Origin: Cladopsammia gracilis | Lineage: Eukaryota; Cnidaria; Anthozoa; Scleractinia; Dendrophylliidae | Assembly: GCA_022457155.1 (NCBI GenBank) | Contig: JAJGOT010000219.1 | Coordinates: forward strand, 1,202,501 to 1,266,500 | Direction: 5' to 3' | Length of the DNA stretch: 64,000 nucleotides | Shown: positions 40,633 to 54,200 of the stretch, piece after piece | Numbering within the stretch: position 1 is the first letter of the stretch | How the letters are laid out: the number at the start of each line of letters is the position of its first letter | The notes under the pieces: model-generated | What the model was told of the DNA's origin: nothing | Seen by the model: the letters and a program-made list of their open reading frames with translations, nothing else | Database searches by the model: none | Made by a program: the position numbers and the translations under genes

Positions 40633-41769
40633 ATGCCACGATAACGCGAAACAGCAATCCTATTTTAAACCTGATCGTAAAAGAAACAACTCGTTAACAA
40701 TAAGCTGACCAAAACTCCCTTAAATCAGTGTCTGGTCCTACTCTGCGTTCTACAAAAGTAGATATAAAAGTCAACAAACAACTAAAATATAGGGTGCTAT
40801 TTTCCCCAACATCTCAACGAAAAGCAGCGAATGTACGGTAGTGACAAATACAACCTTCGACAAAATGGCGATCACAAATCCAAACTGAACTATAGAGATA
40901 AAATTTAAATTACTCAGAGATGAAAATCGTTAAAGCAACAAAAAGATCACCCTTTCCTTTGTTACTGAACAACAATTCATTGAGATCATGTTTTTTTAGT
41001 CAATGAAACGCGAATTGAAAGATGAACGATTTGCGAGTATACGCCATTTTTTTTGTCAAATATCTGAGAAATTTCAGAGCGTGTTATTTTGAAGAAACTG
41101 TGTCATAATTTGTACAAAAATATAGATTAAGCCGCGCTTTATGCTATGGGTTTCAATTACCGTATGTATAGAACGATTTTACAGTCGCCATGTGATATTG
41201 AAGACGGATGTATTATCGCTGCCTGCCTCGCTTCTTTCCTTCTATAAATACTGACATAACCCTTACTAGATACTGAATAACGTAATTACAAGATATAATT
41301 TGATAACATGGGCCAAGCCAGCTTGTAGATATTATGGATAATTACACCTTTGAACTTTGTACACCAATATAAATAATGTGAATATTCGTGGTTTTCGAAT
41401 CTAAATTATAACTGGGATCTCGAGTGCTCACCTAAACCGCCGTTTTCGTCCGGAATTATACAGTTTAAAACGGTCCAGTAAAATCCAGTTTACTGACTTT
41501 TGTGTTCTGTACAAAAGTAAACCGGAGGCCTTGGTTTGGATATAAACAGGTTGAACTAAACGTGCCTCCGATGTAACACTTCTTTTGAAAGTTACCACGC
41601 TATATGCGAGGCATAATGCAGTCTATTCACTCTCCGCGCGCGCTGTATTCCGCGCACACGTGGTCTCGCGCGTCTTCATCCACAATAGGAGCTGCGAGAT
41701 GACCTCAAAAAGCCATTTTTCCATAGAGCTTCAGCGACTGTCAGTAAACGACATTTCTTTACCATCCTT
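40633..41769. other. 3' flank of ptch-B, intergenic
   Basis: No gene and no clear poly-A signal was seen. The gene B 3' UTR should begin at 41769 and run leftward. Confidence 0.4.
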
Positions 41770-42234
41770 CTATCTTTTTAAGTCGCCCTCATATTCTTCC
41801 AAGTTTGTTATGTGTAGATCTTCTTCATCAATTTCTCCCGCGTTGTGAAATTGCCCCCCAGCTTGAGCGCCGCCTCGGTAGTTCGGATACGAAGATCTTT
41901 CCGAAGTGTGTTCGGTGTGAACTTCGACCGTGACCGTAGCCCGAGCGGTCACCCGAGTTACAGTCGAACTGGAAGAATCGGAATCCACAGGGGGGGTGCA
42001 CCTGTTTTGATTTGCGCGCCTATTGCTACGACTGTTACTTTTGTGGGGACCCCTCTTGCGACGAGGACGCCTCCCCCCGGAACCGGAAGACATTTCTTCT
42101 TGTCTGGTGATACTCTCTATTATGCATAATTCGGAGTCTGTGGGAGGGGTCCTTTGCCTGCATGTAGAGCTTGGTAAAAACTCTCTGTTTGAACCGGCTG
42201 ACGAAGCTGTTCCTGGGGGCGATATCTCTTCAAT
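41770..42234 (-). CDS. ptch: ptch-B coding exon 25: cytoplasmic tail and stop
   Basis: 154 residues after acceptor ATCAAAG: a Ser/Pro start, a basic stretch RRPRRKRG, the motif [16 protein letters not shown], and an acidic end [18 protein letters not shown] before TAG at 41772-41770. The Thr/Val/Ala motif resembles ITTVTASASVTVAVH in the vertebrate Patched tail, so it is probably ancestral and functional. Confidence 0.92.
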   Translation of the reverse strand: MEEISPPGTASSAGSNREFLPSSTCRQRTPPTDSELCIIESITRQEEMSSGSGGRRPRRKRGPHKSNSRSNRRANQNRCTPPVDSDSSSSTVTRVTARATVTVEVHTEHTSERSSYPNYRGGAQAGGQFHNAGEIDEEDLHITNLEEYEGDLKR

Positions 42235-45200
42235 CTTTGATAGGAAAAAACGAGTACATTGAGTTAGTTCTTTTACTACAAGTAGTTTTAAGTCGAAAAT
42301 TTAAAAATATGAAGGTGCAAATTGTTATTGCAAAATAATGAAAATTTATTTTTGCTTGAGGGGACGATGTACCTGAGCGCCATTTTCCTGAATGTCATTG
42401 TCGGTTTCATGGAATAGGTTTGTAGCTTTATTACATCCATTGTGAAATCACTGGTGATCCTTGCAATCTGATTGGCTCTCAGCAGTGCGATTTATTCCCG
42501 AATTGCACTAGTTTTGCTCCAAATCGCATCTTTTTCTCAGCAGTGCGATTTATTCCCGAATCGCACTATTTCTTGCTCCAAATTGCATCTTTTTATCAAC
42601 AATGCGATTTATTCCCAAATCGCACTATTTTTTGCTCAAAATCGCATCTATAAGTCTCATCAGTATTGGTACTGACTAAAATCCTGTATTTGGGTGATTA
42701 AATTGTGTGATTTCAAAATGGATGTAATAAAGTGGTAATTAAATGTTATTTAATGTTTTGTTTACTAGTTGGTGATTGTTAGGAGTTTGTTAGAGCACAA
42801 CAAGGCGGTTGGGATTTGTGAAATTAGGTAAAATACGAAATATTAAAGATTTAATGAAGTTTTAAAATTAGAACTTGAAGTTAATAGTTAGTATGTGGAC
42901 TCCAACACAGTCCGCCATCAACACGGAGTGCAATTTGCGTGGGCATCAACTGTTTGTTGTGCTTCAAAAAATATTTCCTTTCTTCTGTCCATTCTTTCTT
43001 ATTTTTTTTTTTATTTCTTTCAAACTCTTACTATTTCATTTAAAATTTTGAATCAAGAGTGAATGTTTTCATTCTTAAAATAATAATCACGAGAAAACAC
43101 GCGAGGCGAAGGGAGACGAGGTGAGGCGAAGAGAAGGAAAGCGAGGGGAGGCGAGGCGAAGCGAGGCAAAGCGAGGGGACATGCGAGGTCACACCTTCAA
43201 GACACTTACCTCAGGTCCTGGCCCGACAAGGGACAGCAAAACGGGCAAAAACACCAGACCATTCATGGTACCAATGACAATCAATGCAACCAACAGGTGG
43301 AAGAAGTACCTAAAGAACGGAATCAAACGATATTGAAAAGATCTTTCTAGTTTTCATGAAGAATGGCCGAATAAGAATCGGGAAATGTCGTATTTCTACG
43401 AAGATTTGTCGAACTTAGCATTGTGAGGGATGATGGGATTGAAAGCCTGGTTACACATTATCCGCCATATTTCAAATCGTGAAAGAAGAAGAGTTGTTGA
43501 CTTTGTTTTTCTCCCGTTAAAATTTGCCTTTCCTGATGTTTTTACAACTTTACCTGACGATAAAATCAAAGTCTGATCCAGCAAGCATAATAACACCAAG
43601 TAGAGTCGAGACGGCGCCGTCTACAACGGGAGAAAACACATGTTCAACTGCTCTCTGCATTCGCTTGTTTCTGTCACCTCCGCTGGTTAAAAATTGCTGC
43701 AAAAAATAAAGGTAAGATTAAGTCACGTGAAAATGTAAGAATAGGATTATATAAACTGTTAAACAGCAATTACAGGGCCTCAAATGAGTTCTTTTACGCT
43801 TAAAGGACGCCATTTTGATTTGGGCTAAACTGGAGCGATTGCAGAATACCCGCAACTCCTGACTTCTTTATTTTACTTAAGCTTAAGTAAGCTTACATGT
43901 GTTGAAATGCTTTGTAGAATGAGGCAAAACACAATAGCGATATTTTCTCTGTTTACAAACATTACGTCAAATTTGTTTCGTTATTCAAATTTGCCAACTA
44001 TTAAACAAAAGAACTATTTGTTTCAATAGCCAATAGTTCGCTGGTTGGCACATTAATAACAATAGGTGACGTAACGAGAAATATCGCTATAGGTGCTTTT
44101 GTAATTCAACGAAATGCAAAAGCTGTGGAGTATTCTGCAGTTAAGCTGCCAGTTTTCTTTGCTAGTGTTTGATAGTAATCTTAATACTAATGACTATTTT
44201 GAACTTCTTGCTATCTTGAACGTTTCCCTTGGAACAATAGTTGTTAATTAAACACCGGCTATCTTGAATCTCTTCAAGACTTCAAGATATCGACATCTAA
44301 CTGTTCGGCAGTTTCTTGGCATTACGGATGTTGAGATTACCAAAATGATGTTAAACAAACTTAATTAAACAATACCAACACCACAACACAAAAGCGAACC
44401 ATCAATAAACAAACTTAATTAAACAATACCAACACCACAACACAAAAGCGAACCATCAATAGTTTATGCAACACCAAGAAATACCCAATTACTCACTGCA
44501 TTTGCTCACAGTTTTGTTTTTTGGGTTTTGACTGTAAACTAATACTCACCATGCACATGTGAACAGTAAACTCCACACCAACCCCAACAGAGAGAATGAG
44601 TGTGACTGCCGGTACAGCGCTGAGTTTAATTCCAGCCAAACCCATGAAGCCATACACTTCCACTGTGATCATTACTAACACTATCACCTGTAAAAATAAC
44701 ATATTACACAAATAAAAAATATGCACATCCCAGGTTAAAAGCAAAAGGCATGGCCTCTTACTGAGATTTCCGTTAGGAATGCTAACAAACAGAAAAGCCA
44801 TTTGGGTGGGAAGCAGTAGGGGCGAGCCAAGCACGTTCTCAAAAGGGTTGCTGGGTGTCCAATGAACAAGTTTTCAGAAATAAGCCAAACCCACAAAACA
44901 GGTTTTTGGTGACAATCAACCCAATCAATTTTATGTGGGAGTATCCCCCCCCCCCCCCCCCCTAGGGTAGATTCATGTACATTCCCAAACCATTAGGATC
45001 TCTCGTGTCTCTCTAGCCACAAACTTAAATTATGTATGCTTTACTGAAATGATCTTTGCAAATGTCTCTGTGACCCAACATCAATGTTGACTGTACACTT
45101 ACTATGAACATTGCTGCCCAGAAATTGCACAGAATAACAGCCATCACAAGAAAGCTTGCAGCCAGGACAATGGATACAGCTACCAAGAGATGCTCTCCGA

Positions 45201-48200
45201 GCCAAATGTACTGTTCCCAGAAAATGAATGGTATTCCGCTGGGATAATTAGGCAAGCCCTTTTCAGAAAATTCCTCTGATATGGCACGGACATTCTGTGA
45301 AAAGCAAAAAAAAAGTTCCATGGATTACACAATGATATTACTGTAATTCATTTCTATGGCCAAATTCCACACCAAGGATGACATCAAATGTCAGACAGGA
45401 GTCAATGTAGAGATACACATGTATGTGCAGTCTGGAAGAAATCCTATGGTGTGACCATTCAAATGAAATCTCTTTGGCAGTACTTTTGCATGGTACCATT
45501 TGTTTTTCAATATTTTACAAGATGAAATTTGAGATTTTTCTTGAATTTTAATTATTGGCACAAGGGTCCGAAGGCAAAAATAGCCGTCACTATCAGTACC
45601 AACCCAACCTGTGAATGATTATTAAACAGGACAAACCACAAACTCTACACTGAGGACCAAGTCCCCTACAAATTTTTAACTGTGATGTGTCCATATTTGA
45701 ACATCTTCTACTAGTTTAGAATGAAAAGAATCATGCAAGGATCAATAATTCAATCCTCTGAATTGAGCCAAGGTATTGGTGCAGCCAGGAATCACAACCT
45801 GTAACCTTTCACACTGCAGACTGGCTGATACCCTAAGAACTAAAATTGTGCCATTGTATCTTTCCATTAACATACCTTGATGGTTTCAATGAAATCCTTT
45901 GTTTTCCGAAGGTTGATAAGATTGAAGGGAATGTAGGAAAAGTTGATAGGTGGAGATGGTGGCTCAACTGAAAGAACAACAAAAGCACATTTAGTTGTCA
46001 TTGTACATGTCCATCTACAGCACAGAACAAATTAGGACTTTGAGTAAACCTTGCAGAAACAGGCTCATGCAATAGGGGAAAAAATCCAAAATTTTGTCAG
46101 ATGTAAGATGGGGTGCATGCGCAGTGGCTTATTGTCACTGTCGCCTAGCAACGTCAGTCAAACCCTCTTGAATTGTCCTTTGTAAAAGTTATTTCTCTTC
46201 AATGTCAATTATTACTGTATCTTTAAAATATCTGTAACTTGAACAATAAGTTCTTGGCAATAGGTTTTTTTATAAAGCAGCCCATAGTCCATAGTTAGTT
46301 TAGCAGTGTGGGTAATACAAGTCAATAAGGCAATGGTTGGGCTATTTTCAAAAACACCACTTGCTGTAGTAATTTTTACAACTCATCCAGGGAAAGCCTA
46401 CTCTACTCACCCTTTAAACACCTTCCCTTAAAAAGTTGAAAAAATTTACCGGAGCTGTCCAATGTTCAATTCACTTTCCACTGTTTTATCCCCCTTTGCC
46501 AGCACTCACTTTCACATTGAAATCACTAGTTAATATTAATATTAACAGTGCTCAGTTCTGATGTAAAAATACATAGAGACAAAATTGTATACATGATGAC
46601 TATCTTAAGTTCACTTTTATTATAGTGAGCTTCACTGTCTGTGTAATTATATTTTTGATTGCTTTTGTTCAGCAATTACATGTACCTCGCATCGCATTGT
46701 AATCCTGACTGCTTCTCTTGTTATACCAAGATTCTTCTGGTTCTGGCTTGATGTTTGCCTGTGTGAAGATTTAACAATTATAATCATATATTACTCTGCA
46801 AACCGCAACAACTTCTTATAGAAAATTAAAGGCTGTGTATGATTCGAAATTGCCCTACAGTGCAAACTACAAAAACTTCTTCACGCAATGTACATGTATG
46901 TTAACAGATTGTGTCTCGGGAAAAATAGAATAACAGATGTCTGACCAATTTTGTAAAATGCCCTATCAAAATTGAGGTTTCAAAGGACACAAGTCCTTCT
47001 AAGAAAGAAAACTTATTTCTAGTACTGCTAAGGAAACAAATCGTAATATTTGCAAACCTGAGACATAGTATATCCCAAGTAGTCAATATTGTACCAGACC
47101 ATCAGGTACTTGTAGAATGTTACTGGGCGGATGATTCCATCATCATCGACTAGTCTCACACTACGGACCTACAGTGGATTAAAGTCATTAGACATTAGGA
47201 CTGATTTTGAAGCTACAACTTTGTCGCATACAGCTGTACAGCATGATCCATTTAATGTATTTATTAAATCCACAATTTGGGGTGTTTCGCAGTGTTGTGG
47301 AAACTACTGTTGGTTAGCTATTGTGTTGTGGTGTGGGTATTGTTCAGTGTCTTTTCAACCTTTCATATTATGTCATTTGGTAATTGCACCATCCGCAAAA
47401 TTAAGAAACAGCCACAATTTGGTCAGTATGGTTTATTGTCACAAAAATTTCCATCATCTTCAGAAAATTTAGAAAAATGATCGGAAATGTTTTTACAGCC
47501 TTCAGACAGTCACCTGAAAATTTTTGAAAATCTTCGAAAAAAATTCTAAAACTTTCTAAATAGTTTTGTTTACATAATAAACAAAAATTAATGATACATG
47601 GCTGCATGCATGGAGATATGAAATTTCTCTTCTTTTCAACTTGATATCTCACTTCCTTGCACTTATTGAACACTCAAAGACAAATTTCATAATTATCTCT
47701 GCGCACACTCATGTATTATCTTTCATGTACACGTAGGACTCAAAACATACTATAGATCTGTTGATTCTCTCATGTTCTCCAGTCTGAGCTAACAGCTTGT
47801 ATGCGATAACGCCATCATCAGATGCATTTGCTAACCAGCCCCCGTAAGTTATTGTTCCTTGATCCCAGTCTCTATCAAATGCCTCTTGCAGACCTGAAAA
47901 AATAGGCAGTCTGTGACTGCATGTAGCTAACTGCGCCTGTTATTACTTAGATTATCGTAGGATTTCCTGGCCCGCTAGCTAGCTCGATAGCTATCCTCGA
48001 CAAACGTTGAACAACCGACGAGGTTGCGAAGATATCCTCGACAAACGTTGAACAACCGATGAGGTTCCAAAACAAAAAAGGAGTTAAGATCGGGGAATAT
48101 CGGGTCAAAATCGGCAAAGTTCGTTGTGGACCCCTTCGGTAAAATCGACTCTATCCATCAAAGCGATAGCATTGTAGCTACTCACGCATGCGCAGTTGGC

Positions 48201-51200
48201 TACAAAAAGCAGGGTTGCTATTAAAGGTATTTTTTTTTTGTCCACTATCTCGCTTTCAAAATGGAAGATTTTCAGCAAAAATTATTGGGAGACCTCCACC
48301 TTTTTTTGGTGGTGGAAATTGAGTTGCAGGCAACCAAGTTATTCATGTACTTAAAAAATTGTGGCTGCACAAAGAACAATCCTGTTACAGTTAGGGCTAA
48401 AGCAAGCTGTTAACTGTAGTTCAAAACTGATACTAAAGGAGCTATAATTGTAATTAAGTGTCATACCTTCAAGCCATTCCCTAAAGTACATCAACCAGAA
48501 ACGCGGCAGGTCACCCTCTGGAGTTTTTATTATGTTTGGTATCTGCAAGGGAAAAAAACATCAGTGAGGCAAGTAAACGGTAAATTCTGGTGGGTGACAT
48601 GCATGGCATCGAAACAGTGATGAAGCAAAGTTAAATGCTAATTAACAACAAGAAAAAAAATTGTGACATTTATATAGCGTACTTTCTGTGATACTCAAGT
48701 GCACTTTACAACAGTGTCTGGGGGACTTTGCCTGACTACTAATGCAGTTCACAATAATTATTAATGTTGAATGTGACAAAGGTGCCCCCATAACTTTAAC
48801 AAAGCAGACCTAAGTCCCCTACTCTTTGCAAAGAGTGCTGTGGGATCTTTAACGTCCCCTGCAGGAAGGACAACTGACAAATGTAGGAGACAAGGCCAAC
48901 GGCTTTACGTCACCACCCAATGCAATGACACAATCATCTGAAGTGAGGAAGATGTTGAACACGCAGCTAGCATGATCTTACCAGTTACCCTAGTTTTTGG
49001 TCCGGCCAGGGTTTGAACCTGCGACCTCCTGCACGGTAGTATGGTGCTCTACCAAGAAGATTCCTTGAAATTACGAGCTGGGGGCATGGTGAAGCATTAC
49101 ACTCACAAACATCGTGAAAATGACAAGGTTTGAAATTCAACTAGAGACATGCAAACACCACCCTCCCCCATAACAGGGCCACATCAGTGAAGATTCAACT
49201 GTATTATTTTATACCGTAAGGCCTTACCTTCTTAAAAGCCTCATGAAACTTGTACAAGAGTTCTTGTCCATTAGCATAATCAAAACCTTCTTTGGTGACA
49301 GCAACCATCTGGTAAAACGAGAAATACTTGAACTGTGCCTCAACAAACTTGTGCTCTGGACTTTCTCGCGGTACAACGTCTGTTAGGTCTAAGCCCTCCT
49401 CAACTTTCATGCATCCATATACCCCAGCAGCAAAGAGGCAAGCAAACAGAAACAGGACAGAAATCTGACAAAAGACAATTAATTGAAAATTGTGGATAAG
49501 ACAAATAGTACATGTACATTTATACATGGTTGTGTGCCTTCTATATAAAAGATTGTTGCTATGGTAACCAATTGCTATGGTTGCTATGGTAACTGGTTGT
49601 GTGGAAATATATGTAAAATTATGCAATTTAGAAATTTTTTGTAGCTAGCATGAACCTTGAGGCAACACTTCAACAACAAACAGCCTAGAATGACAAAATG
49701 TTTTAAAAATTGCCAGTGTTAAGCTTGAGTATATACCTTCACTGGCATTCTCTGTAACCATGGGCCATAGTAATCCCTAGCAAAGGAGGACAGTGAGAGA
49801 ACACTAAGCTTTTTCTTCACTAAGCTCCACCGACTGCTTGACTCAGCTTCTGGATCCCTCAAACTTGGTGATGTAGAAGCTCTTCCCATGGATTCAAGCC
49901 CAGGTGAAGATCTTGAGTGTGAACTCGATGTTCTCAAAGATCCCCGTGTTGAGGAACACTCTGCCCTAGCCACGGAAGTTTCTCCATTTGATGTAGCATT
50001 TGCTGATACCTGAATTTGAACATTTCTTGGCACATTTGGCTGTGCTTGGGTTCGTGCCCTGCTTTCAGCTCTACTAGTGAAAAGTACAGCATTTTCATTG
50101 ATGACGCTGTCCCTTGAACAAGTCTTGGAAACATGTCTTGCATTTTCATTGATAACACTGTCGCGTGAAAAACTCCTTGTAGAATGTCGCTTGCTTCTAT
50201 ATTCAGGAGCAGCATCTGAGCAAGTGCAACTATCAAATGCACTCTTTTCTGGGTGAACCTTCAATGCTCTGTTTTTACCCTGGTAAGATGGTCTCATGTT
50301 TGAGTCTCTGCTACTTTTCTGCTCAGTGGCCATTGATCCAGCCATCTGAACCTGCACGACATTTGCCGAAGCTCCAGCTCTAGCCTTTGCTGTGCTGACA
50401 CCATTACTACTGCGGATGTTACTCACAGCAGATAGTTCAATGTCTTCTGAATCGGACATCTGTCTGCCTCTTCTTCCAAGGCCCCTCCTGTGCTGCCGTT
50501 GTGTCATTGGTGGGCTGCCCAGCTCCGCTAACGCAGATGCCTGGACTGTCACAACACTTGGCAAATGTATTGTCTGGGACGCTGTTGCCTGGAGACTTCC
50601 AGGAAGAATAACAGTACTGTTCAGGCCTTGCAGCACAGCTGAGGAGTCTGATAAGGAGTTGCATGAGTTATGGTAGCGGTGAAGCACAAGACTGCTGTCG
50701 CCTGATGTGCTTGGTGTTATTGAGATTCTCTGTGGGTCCGTCCTATGGTGATTCAAATCTTTTATTAATAATAAGCCTTAGAAACTATTTTGTGCAATTT
50801 GAATAGGAAATGTAAAGATGATATGTTTGGGAATGTATGGTAAAGAAAGGTAAAGTCGCACTCGAGCCACGATGGCCCACACGGCCGGAGCTTAACCCGG
50901 TTTCTGTAGCATGAAGCAACTAGGAATATTGCAACTCCCCCCTGGATGGGATGCTAGTCCATCGCAGGGTTATGTATGAGAATGTATGCTAGAGAGAAAA
51001 AGAAATGTTACACAAAATGGTCACAAATTAGTAGAAGCACCTTTCTTCAACCATACTGCAGCACTCTGTTTTGAGTTAATCACATTTTGAAATACCAAGT
51101 AACAAAAAAGACTGTTGCTATAGCAACCAATTGCTATTGCTGCTATGGTAACTAGATGATTTGTTATTGTTGTTATATGAAGATATGTTTTGAGTACTAA

Positions 51201-54200
51201 ATGAGTATGTATACATACCTTTCACAACAGCAAAACAGATCATATCTGCCACTTTTCCTCCTGTTCTTGTCAATTGATATCATCGCAGGGAAAATGATGA
51301 TCACAGCAAAAAAGTTGAACACAACAACAATAGCAGCCTACAATGAAAAGCAACATTATAGACCGACCAATAAGAAAACAGGTTGAACCAGTATATTAAG
51401 ATCAAGCTTTCTTTACAAACCTGCAATGAAAATGATCTCAGGGCTGGGATGGGTATCAATGCCGCCATGAAGAATGCAAACATGTTATTGAAAGATGTCA
51501 AGAACACACTGACACCAGTACTGGCAAGACAATAAGCTGCTGGCTCCTGGAATAAAAAAAATAGGCATGATTGGTTTTGGTTTTGCTCCTAATTAGAGCA
51601 CCACTTCCACAACTTATCAGAATTGAAACCACAACCAACAGTGACTTACTCACATTGAATTTTTCCTGTGATTGACGGCAGCTATAAATGTATGTATTTC
51701 CTTTGAGTTGGGATTGTCTGCATCTCTTGTGATATCTTACTTTGGTTTTGGCTTTTTAACACTCAATAGAAAACTGCACTAAGAGCAAAAATTGCAACAT
51801 TGAAGTGGAGAAGAGGGTGGGAGTGGCATGGGGTGTTAATGTCCCCTTCAAAAGAATGCTCTACAAAGCATATTCTGACTTAAGCTCGATCAAAACAAAA
51901 GTGGCCCTAAATGAGATGGTTGTATTAATGGAGTTGTGTCTAGGTGGTGTTTCATTGCACTTACTTAGACAGACAATCAATAACTGCTAAATACATAACT
52001 TGTACAAACTAACAACTTACATTTGTTTTGTCTTTTGATGTGGAATAAGTGTGCGCAAGCAGAAACATGTCATCCACGCCCAAACCCAGAGCAAGAAATG
52101 GCAGGATCTACAAGAACAACATTTTGAAGTCAAAACATAAATTCTCCTTTTTTAATTGTCCCTATACATTTCTTATAAAACAAATTGGGAGAAACTGTTA
52201 ACGGATCATGAGAATTCATCTTGGGTGATCATTATCTTTATTCTTACTTATAATGCATTGATACTGCAAGGCGAAATTTGATACCAATCACTATTGTGAA
52301 CTGTTGCAGAAAATATCCATTCACACCCCCCTCCACCTCACCCCTCTTGAAATTCCAGTAATTGGCTTGAGGTACATACCGGTACTTTCCTTTAAAACAT
52401 TTGGCATTAGAGAACCCCCACATCCCATTTAGATCTATGGAGGGAGTAGAGGTACAGTACTCCTGACCAGTTTTCTGGTAGTTTCTTGGTGTTGCGGATG
52501 GTGTGACCACCAAATTACGTAAAACAAAAGATTGAAAAGACACTGAACAATACCCACACCACAACACAAAAGCTAACCAACAATGGCTTTTGCAATACCA
52601 AGAAACACCCAGTTTCCCCCTCTCCTCAAAAACCAACACTTCCAAATTTCATTCAGATTTGAAAAGTGTCCCCAGTTAGTATTGTGTACTAAATACCTTT
52701 GACACTTAACAATGAATGGGTATTAACAATGAATTGAAGGTAAACACACTTCTACTGGGGATAGCAATTCACACTTGCCCATTTGCCCAGGCGAGCATCA
52801 AATCTTCTTGGGACAAGTACAGATTGTACATTTTTGGTGCAGTTCTGAAAGTCACTTGCTAGTTTCCAACCCTCTTTTAACACTTTTCCTTATATGCAAC
52901 CCTCTGAGGGATAACCCAATCCAAAAAATTCTCCATTTACAGACTGACCTGTGTAGATGCAGCATTAAATTTGATGCCAATAAATGAACAAAACCCCAGG
53001 CCTGAGGTCACGGCAACAGTAACAAGAAGAACACCACCAAACCCTAGTGCACCATGGGAATCCACGCCATCAGTCCAGTGTTTTAGGGTCAAGAATGCAT
53101 AGATGAGCTGTGGTGAAACCAACAGGTTGGAAAATATTAACATACAAATTCTTATAACTGGGCTCTTTATATTTCTTTTATATACATGTACCAGTTGTGG
53201 TTGTTGGCTGATGTCATCACTTCCTCGATTCTCGTGACTTGTATGTGTGATCATGCAATGATATTGTAAAGAGAAATTAGATACTGATCACAAATAAAAT
53301 GCTAGAAATATTTCAGTTACATTAACACACACACAAAAAAAATGTTTTACTATTTCCCCAGTTGGGTAAATGACGAAGTACACATGTACACCTAGAAATT
53401 TTAACCCCTCCTTTCAACTAGCATGTACATGAAGTAAGGTTGACATGTACACAGGGAAAGGAAACCCGAAGAACAGGGCGTGGCAACTGTGAAAGTAGGA
53501 GCAGGAACTACGAGAAATGGGCATTACAGGTGTTGACAGTTGGGATTCGCCACAGTGGGAAGTGGGAAAAGGGAAGAGTAAGAGGAAAGATAAATGGGGA
53601 AGTACCCCTGTTCCTCACAAAATCAAAGCTGATCACACATACAAAATGTTTACTGTACTGAGTGACATAGCTTGCAGTGACATAAATAATGAACAATGCC
53701 TTTAGTCCTTACCATGAGAGCATAGCCAATTGCCACTTTGGTGTAACTTGTTTGGGAGAAGTCTTGTAACAGATCATTGAATGAAGTGGAGGAGAAAGCC
53801 AGCACAGTTGAATCTTCCTTGCTTTGATCAACAGAGTTGATTGTCTGTAACAAAATATTTAAAAATCTGCATCAGAGCTAAACAATGCAGGACAAGTCAT
53901 TTTCACTCTTCTTGAGTTACATGTACCAATCTGGCCCCAGTTGTTCAAAAGACCTCCCACCCCCTGCACCTACATGTAACTCCCCACCTTCCCCTCCCTT
54001 CAAGATCATCCCCATGGGTAAGGCAGGTGACCATTACATAATTATTGTGGGTTCAATGTTTACCAACCCTCTTCTAGGCATTGGTCCTAGTTATTCAAAA
54101 TACTCCCACCCCCCTGCATTCAACTTCCCATCCTACCCACCCTCCCCACCCTCCCCTCCCTTCAACACCATCCCCATGGGTAACGTAGGTGACCATTTCA

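Noticed and set aside
51201..51386. Separate small gene on the plus strand
   Set aside because: Antisense shadow of ptch-B exon 13 and its intron.
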